64,000 nt of DNA from Phellopilus nigrolimitatus (taxonomy: Eukaryota; Basidiomycota; Agaricomycetes; Hymenochaetales; Hymenochaetaceae), in assembly GCA_021029095.1 (NCBI GenBank), contig JAJOHG010000027.1, positions 1-64,000 on the forward strand, read 5' to 3'. Positions 10,618 to 21,036 of the stretch are shown in pieces. The notes beneath the pieces are model-generated. The model saw only the letters and a program-made list of their open reading frames with translations, was not told where the DNA came from and did no database searches. The translations under genes were made by a program, and so were the position numbers. The first letter of the stretch is position 1. Each line of letters starts with the position of its first letter.

Positions 10618-11101
10618 CTTGCATTGCCAGCAAACTCAGCAGACTGAGTCGACTCTGTATCCTCCTGCGCCGCATTCGCCTTTGCCTTGCCCTTCCTCTT
10701 CTTCTTGTCCTTCAACTCCTTGATCGCATCATTACGCTTGTAGCAAGTTGCTTCAAGGTGGTTCTTCATGCCGCAAAAATCGCAGACAAGAGGCTGAGAC
10801 GAGGAGGAGGACGATGAAGTCGATTTGGAGGGTGGAGCAGAGGCCTTGAGAGCGAGTGCAGAGTCTGCAGCACGAGGTCCACTGGCTTTCTGCTCCTGCA
10901 AGAACGCTTTCTTGACCGTCTCGAGGGTGAAGGTAGGCATGAGAAGGAGGGCAGATCGAAAGGCTTTGTACTCGTCTGGGAGGGCGCGAATAAGACACAT
11001 GGACGCAAGCTCATCCTCGAACTGGACAAGGGTGAGTTTAGAGCTGCGCGCATTCCTGAGCTTGTGCAACGACTCCTCAACGCGAGCAGTGAGGGCAGTA
11101 T
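10618..11101 (-). pseudogene. Copia gag fragment, inverted
   Basis: A minus-strand reading matches copia-1 gag (plus strand 12755-13238): LHKLRNARSSKLTL, ELASMCLIRALPDEY, a Ser-rich linker, then the zinc knuckle CDFCGMKNHLEATC. Unlike copia-1 it keeps the frame after the knuckle (KKKRKGKAKANAAQEDTE), showing what the unshifted family sequence looks like. It carries several amino-acid differences (VQFEDE for EKFEDE, RNDAI for RRDAM), so it is older than the 1-2095 copy. Both ends are abrupt. Confidence 0.88.
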
Positions 11102-11196
11102 TGGATATAGTATGATCTTGAACACTTTTATTCCTTTTATTATTTTGCGTACCAGGTGACTTGAACTCCTGACTTGTTGTTCTGCGTCACCTGACA

Positions 11197-11376
11197 TGTT
11201 GATGTATTATGTAATGCTTCCCTTGAAGCGGCAGAGTCCATGGATGGTGCTCTCTATCTTTTGCACTCATCCATTGGACTCAGGCATGTTTAGTTTCCAT
11301 AATATATTATCTTTTGCACTCATCCATTGGACTCAGGTCATTGTCTGTGTTTGTTGTGAGACCACTCCGCCTCACA
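11197..11376 (+). repeat. Copia-1 5' LTR (180 bp)
   Basis: Starts TGTTGATGTATTATG and ends CCGCCTCACA, directly followed by the PBS. It contains two direct copies of cactcatccattggactcag (about 11265 and 11319), 54 bp apart. The last 40 bp recur at 16301-16342. The 5' boundary is inferred from the TG start only. Confidence 0.65.
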
Positions 11377-11391
11377 GGTTATGAGCCTTGC
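11377..11391 (+). promoter_or_regulatory. Copia-1 primer-binding site, initiator-tRNA half type
   Basis: GGTTATGAGCCTTGC follows the LTR end without a spacer. The same 15 bases follow the unrelated copia-2 LTR at 18420. The reverse complement contains GGCTCATAACC, the conserved anticodon stem-loop of initiator tRNA-Met. This implies priming by a 5' half-tRNA, as known for Drosophila copia. Confidence 0.75.
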
Positions 11392-12377
11392 GCTGTAACT
11401 TCACAACAACGTTCCGTACATCGTCGACAACATCCTCCTTGATTTTCGTTCAAATCGGAGTTGATCTGGTCCCTCTGGAAGAGTTTCTGTCAACTGCAAA
11501 GTTCTGGCTGTTCGGATTGGGCTGTAATCGCAGGGTTGGGTTCTGTGGTGTGTCCGTCGTCTTTGTGTCGATTTTCGTGCCGCCATTCGCACTTGCTGGC
11601 ACTCTACACCCCTCTGCATCGACATCCATCCTTATCATCCCCTCATCTGCACTCTCTGCTTTTCGTCTCATCGCTCGAAATCGGCTGGACGGATCGTGCT
11701 GAAACTTCGCACGTCGTCTCCATACTCTGGTCCCACTCGCCGTACCGACTTGTGGCCGATTCGACTTCGATTTGAGAGTGCTGCATCGATTTCGACTTTT
11801 GCAATCTCTATCTGTCTGTTTGTCTGCTCCGTGCATCGTCTTTGCATAAGCGGACTCAGTTCTTGCTCGATCGCTCTGCGATTTTACACACGTGCTCGTG
11901 TTCACGTCGTCTCGGTGTGTGTTGACTTGCGTCTCAATCGCTCCACCCGTTCCCCCTCTGTGTCGCGTTTTGCGCGGTTTGCCAGCTCTGGTACCTGACA
12001 GTTCAGACCCATTTCATTCCATTTGGTTGTTGTTGGATCAGATAGTCTATTGGTTGTGAAGCTCGACTGCAGGGCCTTAGTTTGCCCTTTGTGACGCTCT
12101 TTTGAGTGTTTACTTAAGCCTAGAGCCTCTCTCAACCAGCGGTGCCTGCGGAGTCTTAACAGACTGACAGACCAGCACTGTCTTGCGACGATTCTGTGTA
12201 TACATTGATCATTTTGGGTGTTTGGAATCTGTTTGGCTGGTATTGACCTGATATCTGCAAATCGCGTAATTCGGCTTGTACACGTTTTCGGCCATCACGC
12301 CCCAACCGCTTGTCCGTTTGATCCCCAACTTCGCACTCTCACTCGCACCACCATCGTCTACCATCGCTCCCATCGTC
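11392..12377 (+). other. Copia-1 untranslated leader
   Basis: Almost 1 kb between PBS and gag start with no supported ORF. It is long for a copia leader and could contain an insertion, but I see no clear boundaries. Confidence 0.5.
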
Positions 12378-15300
12378 ATGTCCGCATCTACCACCTCCGA
12401 CTCGCAGTCGACATTTTCCTTCGCTAAGCTCAATGACAGCAACTATGCGACATGGAGACTCGAAATGCGAGCTGCTCTCCAGGCCAAGACTCTCTGGCGC
12501 ATCGCTTCTGGCATTGCGACCAAACCGTCAAAGGCAGAGGAGCAGGAGGCATGGGAGGAGAAATCGGAGCAGGCAGCTGGCTTTATCTACGGAAAACTCG
12601 AGCATGGCATGCAGATCCTGGTTCAGGACGATTTGGGTAACCCAGTGGAGATGTTGAAGAAGCTGAAGGAGCTCAACCAGCAGGATAATGCGGCATCGCG
12701 TTTTATTGCCTATGACGAGTTCTTCAGCATTGCCAAAGCCGAGGACGAGTCGCTTACTGCTCTCACTGCTCGCATTGAGGAGTCGTTGCACAAGCTCAGG
12801 AATGCGCGCAGCTCTAAGCTCACCCTTGAGAAGTTTGAGGATGAGCTTGCGTCCATGTGTCTTATTCGTGCTCTCCCAGACGAGTACAAGGCCTTCCGAT
12901 CTGCCCTACTGCTTATGCCTACCTTCACCCTCGAGACGGTCAAGAAAGCGTTCTTACAGGAGCAGAAAGCCAGTGGCCCTCGTGCTGCAGACTCTGCACT
13001 CGCTCTCAAGGCCTCTGCTCCACCCTCCAAATCGACTTCATCGTCCTCCTCCTCGTCTCAGCCTCTTGTCTGCAATTTTTGCGGCATGAAGAACCACCTT
13101 GAAGCAACTTGCTACAAGCGTCGTGATGCAATGAAGGAGTTGAAGGACAAGAAGAAGAGGGGAGCAAGGCAAAGGCGAATGCGGCGCAGGAGGACACAGA
13201 GTCGACTCAGTCTGCTGAGTTTGCTGGCAATGCAAGTACCCATGACTTCACCAATCCCAACTCGCCCCTCCTCTCTGATGCAGGATCTGACTGGATTGTT
13301 GATACAGGCGCCACTTGCCACATGACACCTCACCGTCATTGGTTCAACCAATATACCCCTAATCGCACACCCATCCGCCTCGCCAACAACGACGTTATTT
13401 ACTCAGTTGGAATGGGGACTGTCCGCTTTCAACCAGTGGTCAATGGAAAGAAGGGTCGTCTGCTAGAGTTTGAGCGTGTTCTTCATGTACCAGATCTCAG
13501 AAACAATCTCCTCTCAGTCCTGTATTTAACTCGTGTCAAATCCTACATTGTCACTATCAAGTCTGATCAGATTCTCTTTCGTCGCAACGGCACTCTCCTC
13601 TTCACTGCTGCAATCAACACCAACTACGCCGCGTTCCTCAATGGACAAGTTGTGCCCATGACCCAATTCTCTGGCATGGTTAGCACCTGTCCACTCGACT
13701 TAACGCTCTGGCATCGTCGTTTTGCGCACTTGAATCATGGGGATGTCAAGAGACTGATCGATCATGACATGGTTAAGGGGATTATTGTGAAGTCTATGGA
13801 GTCGCCTGACCCAGTCTGCGAGCCTTGCATTGCAGGCAAGCAGCATAGGTCGAATGTCTCAAGACTTGCGTCCCATCGCTCTACTGGTCTGTTGCAGCTG
13901 GTCCACTCTGATGTGCATGGCCCTCTGCCAGTTCAAACTCGGCATGGCTATCGTTACTGGATCACATTCATTGATGATTTCAGTCGGCGTTGGGGAGTCA
14001 TACCCCTTAAAAAGAAAAGCGATGCATTTGACGCTTTCAAGCGCTACAAAGCACATGCAGAGAACCAGCTCAACCTGAAGATCAAAGCGACGCGCGATGA
14101 CAAGGGAGGAGAGTACATGCCCAAGGCATGGGAGCAATTCTGCATCTCTGAAGGGATTCACCGGCAACACACTGTTCGTGATGAACCCCACCAGAATGGA
14201 GTAGCTGAGCGAGCTAATCGCACTTTAGCTGAGGGCATTACCACCATGCTGAACGAAGCACACCTGCCTGCCAGTTTCTGGTGGGATGCGGTCAATGCTT
14301 TTGTTCATGTGCACAATCGCTCTCCTACTTCTGCTGTCCAGGGCAAGACGCCCTATGAGCTGTGGCACAATTCCAAGCCGGATGTGTCGCATTTTCGAGT
14401 ATTTGGCTGCACCTCCTATGTGCATGTCAAGAAAGATATGCGCAAACAGCTCCAGTCACACACGCAGAAATGCTCCTTCATTGGTTACCCTGAGAACTAC
14501 AAAGGCTGGATATTCTGGAACTCCATAACGCGCAAAGAGGTCATTAGCGACTCTGCTCAGTTTGATGAGCGCGTGTTCCCTGGAAATACCAGGTCCCCTG
14601 TCGACTTAAGGGTTCCAACTCCTCCAGAGGCTACAGCTGTGCCGGAACAGGGGGGAGATGGCAATGTGGATGATGTTCCGCCACTTCTTCTCCCTGCTAA
14701 TCCACCAGCTCCTCCTCCTCCTCGTCCTGCCACTCCTCCTGCTCGTCCTCCACCAGCTCCAGTCACTCCTCCTTTTCGCCCTGCACCACCTCCGGTGACT
14801 CCAACTCGGCCTGCTGTAAAGCGCGAGCGAGCACCATCGGATGTCCCTCCTGACCCTCCCGTGTTCTCTCCCTCTGCTCACCCTCCTCCTGCGAAACGAC
14901 CCAAGGAACCTCCTGCTCCCACTCCTGCACCTGAGTCTACTCCTGCACCTGAAGCGCCTTCTTGGCCTTCAACGTCTTGGCGCCCTCAGCCGCGTCCCTT
15001 GCATGGGTACAGAGATGCAGTGATTAATCCACTTGCAGATTATCCAGGTCGTCGCATTCCTAGGGCTCCAGCTGCACCAGCACCAGCAGCAGCACCTACA
15101 CCTGAGCCTGTGATTGAGCGCAGTGACGAGTTAGACATCATGTCTGAGGATGAGATGCAGGCTGAGGCGCTTATGTTTGCTGGACTTATGGACTTTGGGG
15201 CAAATGCGGCACTTGAGGACTGCTACATCAGTTTTGAGGACGCACACAATCATGTGTTGAAGTCTACAAACTGCTTTGAGCATGTCTTCTCTGCGGAGGT

Positions 15301-16381
15301 GCGCACCCAGTATGGTCCTGAGCCAGTACACTGGAGAGACATCAAGGGACGTCCTGACGCTTCCCTCTGGGAACAGGCTGCAATGGACGAGTTTATCAGT
15401 CTTGTTGAGAATGGCACCTTCATCCCAGTCAGACTTCCTTCTGGTCGCAAGACCATTGGCTGTCGGTGGGTGTTCAAACTCAAGCGCAAGGCAGATGGCT
15501 CAGTGGACAGGCATAAGGCGCGATTGGTGGCAAAGGGTTACTCACAGCACCCTGGCTTAGAGTTTGCACAGGTGTTTGCTCCTACTGCCAAGTGGGCTGC
15601 ACTTCGCGCTATACTTGCCTTGGCTGCAATTGAGGACCTGGAGTTGTTCAGCATTGACATCTCCACTGCATTCCTCAATGGTGACTTGGATCATGATGTC
15701 TACATGGATCAGCCAGAAGGGTTTGAGGAGTACTATGGCGCCGGTTTTGTGCTTAAGCTTGCTAAGGCGATCTATGGTCTTAAACAAGCTGGGCGCCAAT
15801 GGCACAAGAAACTCGACTCTGTGTTGAAGGGCATGGGCTTCTCTTTGGTTCGCTGCGACAACAGCATTTGGGTCTACAGACGCGACGATGTGCGCATCAT
15901 CATTCCAGTCTATGTGGATGACATGACCATTGCTGCAAAGGAGCAATTCTTGTTTGTCAAGCGCGAACTTGAAAAGCACTTCAAACTGCGCGACCTCGGC
16001 CCTACCTCCTTCCTGCTTGGTGTCCATATTGAGAGAGACCGCTCAATACGATCCCTATCCCTATCTCAGCGCCAGTACATCATTGACTTACTTGAGCGCT
16101 TTGAAATGGCTGGATGCAGCGAGGTTTCCACTCCACTACCAGAAGGCCATCGTCTCAGCAAGTCCATGGGTCCCCTCACTCCAGAAGAGATCGCATTCAT
16201 GAAGACTGTCCCCTACAGGCAGCTGATTGGTGCACTCATGTATCTGGCTGTGGCAACGCGTCCTGACATCTCCTATGCGGTTGGACTTCTTGCGCGCTTC
16301 AGGTCACTGTCTGTGTTTGTTGTGAGACCACTTCGCCTCACACACTCATCCATTGGACACAGTCTGATTGCCAGGTGTTGA
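12378..16381 (+). pseudogene. Copia-1 gag-pol polyprotein, frameshifted and truncated
   Basis: Starts at MSASTTSDSQSTFSFAKLND. Gag runs to the zinc knuckle CNFCGMKNHLEATC (about 13070-13115). At about 13157 one base is missing relative to the copy at 10618-11101 (gaggggagc against gaggaagggc), so gag ends out of frame at 13325 while pol continues in the next frame. Pol contains the aspartic protease motif DWIVDTGATCHMT (about 13290), the integrase zinc finger (HRRFAHLNHG ... CEPCIAGKQH), the DDE core (HSDVHGP, DDFSRRW, HQNGVAERANRT), a Pro-rich linker (14640-15000) and RT with YVDDMTIAA (about 15910). RT ends after RPDISYAVGLLARF in LTR-derived sequence, so RNase H is absent. Not functional. 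Confidence 0.9.
16301..16342 (+). repeat. Copia-1 LTR 3'-end remnant
   Basis: Matches 11336-11376 (ctgtctgtgtttgttgtgag and following) with about two differences. It is fused to RT coding sequence and followed by a diverged piece of the LTR's cactcatccattgg repeat. Confidence 0.75.
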
Positions 16382-16954
16382 GGCTTTTCACCCCTACCCG
16401 GTCATTGCGCTCAACAGTTACAGACAGTTGGCCTATATGCTAGTCGCTTACTAATCTACCCGATTTGTCCATTACCCCGAAACAGTTTTTGAGGGTTTGC
16501 AGAAATTCCAACAAGAAGATGCTCGGTAGATGCCACACAATGCAAAAGAAATGAAGCAAAACAGAGCAGGAATGAGCAGGATAGCCGTCTTTGTCGTTGG
16601 CGATGTTGAGCACGCCAGCATGCGGACTGTGTTGTGTGATCAGTGGGAAGACTCGCGTGATTGGCAGTGTGAGAAGCCAAGGAAGATGAAGTGGAGGGTG
16701 GGCCAATGTGGAGCACAGCATCAAAGCATGATGGTGGTGATGGGGTGGCAACGGTCACCGGTGACAACAAATACTGTGGCTGGTGACCAGCATGCTCCAG
16801 GCCTATGCACAACTCAAGTCCCCAAGAGTTATCTGAGGTAGTAACGGTGGTGTAGGCAGTTTAGAGGATAAGTAACCTAACTAGCGAGGCACCTCCTACT
16901 GAGGTACGCGCCTAACTAGGTAAGACAGTGTGGGATCCGCAGGTAAACCAGGTG
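16382..16954. other. Non-coding; target region of hAT-2
   Basis: No gene seen. From about 16888 the sequence cctcctactgaggta ... cctaactag ... gtgtggg resembles the flank on the other side of hAT-2 (34837-34880), as two diverged tandem units. Confidence 0.5.
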
Positions 16955-17559
16955 CCTCCTACTAGAGCTCACCACGAGTCCTTAAAACCCGTGGAGATCC
17001 GTGACCAAACCCGGACTACAGATCCGTGGGAAACGGGTTGTCACGGGTCCAGGTCGAGAATTTGTAATATTTCAATTCCTGCGGGTAGTTCACAGGTTTT
17101 CATTGCGCTGTGGCTCATGCAGGACCTCCTCAAGCGCGGGTACAGCGTGCGCGCGGAGAGCAAGGCCACGCACGTCCGTAGCCTCTTCAAGGCGTACGTG
17201 GACAAGCTCGAGATCATGGAGGTGCCGGACATCACGCAGCCGGGCGCGTTCAATGCGGCTGTGCAGGGCGTCGACGCGATCACGCACACCGCGTCACCGT
17301 TCCACTTTAGCGCGGACGACCCGAACGAGCTCATTGGGCTGCCGTGAAGGATACAGTCGGCATCCTCGAGTCCGCGCTGAAGCATGCGTAAGCACACCCC
17401 CACTCCTTCTGCCCGTCCTTTTGTCCCCAACTGACCCGTATCTCCCACATACGGCAGCGGCCCGCAGCTGCAGCACATCGCAGTGCTGTCCTCGGGCGCG
17501 GCCGTCACGGGCTCGTCGGACCGCGGGGAGCTCCACAAGCGCACGTGGAACGAGGAGAG

Positions 17560-17750
17560 TATTAGCAACATAAGTGAAAACAATGCCTGGAGTTGGGATT
17601 GAACCAACGACCTCCCAGTTATATACCGGTAGCTCTAACCACTGAGCTATCCAGCCATGAGTATCATTGAGGAGTCTAGGGTTTATTCCTAGTGCACACA
17701 ATTTATGACATTATCAATGATTGATAAGCAATGGATTATATAATCCAACA
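17560..17750 (-). mobile_element. 191-bp solo-LTR/TRIM-like element containing a tRNA-like gene
   Basis: Bounded by the 5-bp duplication GAGAG (17555-17559 and 17751-17755). Removing it plus one repeat restores the reductase reading WNEESAAEVREQ. On the minus strand it starts TGTTGGATTATATAATCC, an LTR-like TGTTGG start with a 14-bp palindrome, and it ends GTTGCTAATA. A complete 73-nt tRNA-like sequence occupies its 3' half. Size, TSD and start suggest a solo LTR. The internal pol III-type promoter also allows a SINE interpretation. Confidence 0.72.
17584..17656 (-). tRNA. tRNA-Ile(UAU)-like sequence within mobile element
   Basis: 73 nt with a 7-bp acceptor (one G-G mismatch at 2-71), D-arm GCTC/GAGC, anticodon stem ACCGG/CTGGG (one mismatch), variable loop AGGTC and a perfect 5-bp T-arm GTTGG/CCAAC. 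A box TAGCTCAGTGG and B box GGTTCAATCC are close to consensus. The seven-base loop TATATAA places UAU at 34-36 but has A at position 33 instead of the invariant U. It is probably tRNA-derived and not translation-competent, though possibly still transcribed by pol III. Confidence 0.65.
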
Positions 17751-17894
17751 GAGAGCGCCGCCGAGGTGCGCGAGCAGGGCTGCACCGCATCGCAGTCCGC
17801 CAAGTACCGCGCGTCGAAGGCGCTTGCCGAGAAGGGTGCGTTTGCCTTGTGAGATCCCCGTCTGGCAGAACGCTGACGAGCATGCAGCCACGTG

Positions 17895-18419
17895 TGTTGG
17901 AGCGCAAGCCGGCGGAGTCCCGTCCCGCGCGCACCGGTTGCGTGCTCGGACGTGCTGCCGCGAGCGCAGCGTCTCGGCTCTGCGAGCCCGAGGCTCGCTG
18001 CACCGCGATTGGTCGGCGCGCGGATGAACCGTCGTCCGCGCACCACTCCCGATCGTCCCCCATACCCCCGTTTATCATTGACCAATAGGACTACTATTTA
18101 CTTATCATTTATCCCCTTTTATCCTCCCTCCTTTATCTCGTAGAGTAAACGGGCTTATCCGAAAGCCCGCAAAGCAGTAGCATAAAAAGACACTTTATTC
18201 TTTCGCCCACCTCAGACGTTCGCACCGCCGCGCGATCGACTGAGGTGAGCTCTCGTTATTATACATGTTCTATTCTACTTTTGCTTATTAGACTATTAAA
18301 CTAGCTTACTGTGTATTAGGTTAGTTTACAATATAGACGTTCGCACCGCCGCGCGATCGACTGAGCTTACTGTGTATTAGGGTTGTCTCTTCGCGCGGAC
18401 CCTGTCTCACCTTTCAAAA
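17895..18419 (+). repeat. Copia-2 5' LTR (525 bp)
   Basis: Starts TGTTGGAGCGCAAGCC and ends CCTTTCAAAA, a non-canonical end (not CA) supported by the TSD and the adjacent PBS. It contains a duplicated 30-bp block (gacgttcgcaccgccgcgcg and following, near 18217 and 18337), a duplicated cttactgtgtattagg, and a hairpin cgggct...agcccg near 18148. I see one difference from the 3' LTR (G at about 18256, A in the other). Confidence 0.92.
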
Positions 18420-18434
18420 GGTTATGAGCCTTGC
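18420..18434 (+). promoter_or_regulatory. Copia-2 primer-binding site
   Basis: GGTTATGAGCCTTGC, identical to the copia-1 site and immediately after the LTR. It is complementary to the initiator tRNA-Met anticodon region (see 11377). Confidence 0.78.
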
Positions 18435-18485
18435 TGACCACTGAGCAAGCCGAATCTAATCGTTTTAACGTACCAAATTGCCGTA

Positions 18486-20527
18486 ATGTCGAACTCGCAC
18501 GACACCCTCCCGGCCAGTGTTCCGAAGCTCGCGACGAGCGGAGCGAACTGGGTCATATACCGCATGCGCTTCCAAGCCGCCGTGAAGGCGAAGGGGAAGT
18601 GGGGCCACTTCGACGGGACGTCGACGCGCCCGGAGCCGGTTGGCGACGCTGCTGTTGCGCTAGCGTTGGCGGATGGTGATCCGAACCCGAACGATGCCGT
18701 TGAGGCATGGGATAGGTCCGAGGATGTTGCGATGTACTTGCTGTCGCAGCGTCTTGCCGACTCGACATTGATTCAAGTCGGAAACCTACCGAACTGCGCC
18801 GCGCGATGGAGCGCAGTTGTACGCGAGTTCACGCAGAAGTCTGCGTTTGCGCAGACCTCCCTTCGCACTGAATTCCTTGAGGCACATTGCCCGGGGGATG
18901 CTGATGTCCGCGAGTACCTGAGCGAGCTGCGCACGAGGCGCGAGACGCTCGCCCAGTCCGGAGTCGAGATTTCCGACAAGGATTTTCGCTCGACCATCAT
19001 CAATTCGATTCCGAACCGACTCGCGAATTTTGCATCTTCGCAGTTAACGGCAGCGGAGATAGCGGCACGCATGTCCGCTACCCTGGCCGATGACGATGAA
19101 CACCACGTTTTCGAGGTCGATCCTGAGGTCTTGATCCACATAATCTCGGACGAGGCGGATCGGCAGAAGCGAGAGCGCCAGTCGAAGCGCAAGGAGCCGG
19201 CTAGGAACTCGAAAGACAAAGACGAGGCTCTCCATGTGAGCTCGTCCGCGAAGTCGAAGCCCAAAGGCAACGCGAAGCCGCGCGGCGCCTGTTGGAACTG
19301 CGGCGAGACCGGGCACCTTCGTGCGAAGTGCCCGAAGCCGAAGAAAGACGCGTCCAAGGACAAGTCCAAGGACAGCGCGCACGCTGTCGACTCGGACTCG
19401 GACTCGGACGGTGTCTGGGACTGTGCCAACGCGGCATGGGAGTGGTCCGACGACGAGGACGAGACGGACTTGATGCCCGGGCTTGTTGACATGTCGGATA
19501 GCGAGCCCAAGGACGCCTGGACCGATGATGAGGACGACGGCGAGCTATTGAGCTCGGGCTCCGATAGCGAGGAGGAGGGCAGTGAGGAGGAAACGAGCGC
19601 GTACGTTGCGCATGCTCGCGAGGCCGACGATGCACGTCGCGCGATCCTCGACTCTGGTTCTACCCGCCACATCTCGCCATACCGCGCCGATTTTTCTTCG
19701 TTTGCTGAGACGCCGCCAAAAAGCCTTCGCGCCGCGAACAAGCAGCCATTCCACGCCACGGGTGAGGGAGAATTAGTTATCGAGCTCCCGAACGGCACAG
19801 ACACAACGAGGATGACACTCACTGAAGTCCTGTATTCCCCCGAGGTTGGCTATACCTTGATCTCCGTCGGCGCGCTCGACCGCGCGGAGTATTCGGCTAC
19901 CTTCGCTGGAGGCAAATGCGTGCTGCGCGACGCGGCCGGTTTGCGCGTTGGAGCGATCCCTCGGTCCGGGAAGGGCCTGTACCGTTTTGCGCACGCGTCC
20001 GTTGACCCGACACTGCAAGACGCAGCGAATGTCGCCGAGGACACGATGAGCCTCATGGAGCTGCACACTCGCATGGGCCACATCGCGCCCGCGACGGCCG
20101 AGAAGCTCGTGCGTAAGGGGTTTGTGACCGGTCTTCGTCTGGATACATCCGGCGAGGCGCCGACATTTTGTGAGTCTTGCGTCTACGGCAAAGCGCAGCG
20201 CAAACCTATCGCGCGCGAGCGAGGCGGCGACCGCGCGACGGAATTCGGAGCCGAAGTCCATACAGATGTTTGGGGACCGGCGCCGACGCGCTCGCTCGGC
20301 GGCCGACACTACTACGTCTCGTTCACGGACGACGCGACGCGGGTAACGAAACTGTACCTGCTAAAGAAAAAGAGTGACGTTTTTCGCTCTTACCGTCAGT
20401 ACGAGTCCTGGGCCGATACCCAGATGAATGCGAAGATCCGGGTTCTTCATTCCGATCGGGGCGGCGAGTACACTGGTAAAGAATTTGTTATGCATCTCAA
20501 AAGCAAAGGGACGAAACAGAAACTTAC
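18486..20527 (+). pseudogene. Copia-2 gag-pol, segment 1 (gag, protease, integrase N-part)
   Basis: Single frame from MSNSHDTLPASVPKLATSG. Gag is followed by the zinc knuckle CWNCGETGHLRAKC (about 19288-19330), an acidic Asp/Ser/Glu tract (19380-19600), the protease motif AILDSGSTRHIS (about 19640), the GAG-pre-integrase HTRMGHIAP...CESCVYGKAQ, and the integrase core with HTDVWGPAP, FTDDATR and HSDRGGEYTG. The frame stops at the gypsy LTR after KQKLT, and segment 2 continues it. The chain of three segments sums to 1493 codons including stop. The gag-pol is one frame with no gag stop, as in classical copia. Confidence 0.93.
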
Positions 20528-21015
20528 TGTTAGAACTTACCTTGCTTACCTCACGATCCCCCTTACATCATTCCTTCCTTGCTTAGTCAGGCCCTTTCCC
20601 TTAGTTTATGGCCTGACCCCTTCCTCATTGTACGCGCCCCTCCTAGGTGCTCCCCGCTCCACGCTCCACTGCCTCATTCCATGCTCCACTGTACATGCCC
20701 CTTACGGGCCTTTCCCTCACGCTCCCCTCATGTCATGCTGCGCATGACTCCATAGCTCCACTGACATCACAGTCAGTCTCACAGTATATATAGGTACATC
20801 GCTGGGACCTTAAGCCCCAGCTTGACCTCCTTGTTCAGTAGCTAGCATAGTCTTGCTATTCATCGCCCTGCTCTTCATAGTCCTGCGCCCTGCGCTTCAC
20901 AGTCTTGCCATAGTCACCGTCGCCTTGTCACAGTCAAGCCTCACGTCACTCGTCACGTCACTGTCCACAGTCACGCTCCTCGCTCCATTAGGCAAGACCC
21001 TGTTACTCCGTAACA
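20528..21015 (+). repeat. Gypsy 5' LTR (488 bp)
   Basis: Starts TGTTAGAACTTACC and ends CTCCGTAACA. A TATATATAGG box near 20783-20792 could drive transcription, followed by repeated cacgtcact/cacagtc motifs. Confidence 0.95.
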
Positions 21016-21036
21016 TTAGGTCAAGCTCTCTTTTGA

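Larger units (their letters stand above)
11197..16342 (+). mobile_element. Ty1/copia retrotransposon copia-1 (3'-truncated)
   Basis: 5' LTR at 11197-11376, PBS at 11377, a roughly 1-kb leader, then a gag-pol frame. The element breaks in the RT domain near 16300, where it joins about 42 bp matching the 3' end of the LTR (16301-16342). RNase H and most of the 3' LTR are missing. No TSD is recognisable because the 3' end is rearranged. Fragments of the same family lie in inverted orientation at 1-2095 and 10618-11101. Confidence 0.85.
17093..17833 (+). pseudogene. Captured NADPH-dependent reductase (SDR/GRE2-like), 5' part
   Basis: Reads GFIA-like VFIALWLMQDLLKRGYSVRA, the start of a Rossmann fold without its ATG. 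SLFKAYVDKLEIMEVPDI and AVQGVDAITHTASPFHF follow. These are typical of the dihydroflavonol-reductase/GRE2 group of extended short-chain dehydrogenases. One base is lost near 17340, giving a stop after ELIGLP. An intron (GTAAGC...GGCAG, about 17389-17460) is retained. The next exon (LQHIAVLSSGAAVTG) is split at 17560-17755 by the 191-bp element. The YRASKALAEK catalytic Tyr/Lys motif is kept at about 17800-17830. The first exon begins inside the hAT subterminal region, so the gene lacks its promoter and N-terminus. Confidence 0.82.

Noticed and set aside
18773..19822. 349-codon minus-strand frame opposite copia-2 gag
   Set aside because: Ser-rich shadow of the codon bias of gag. No start context or domain.
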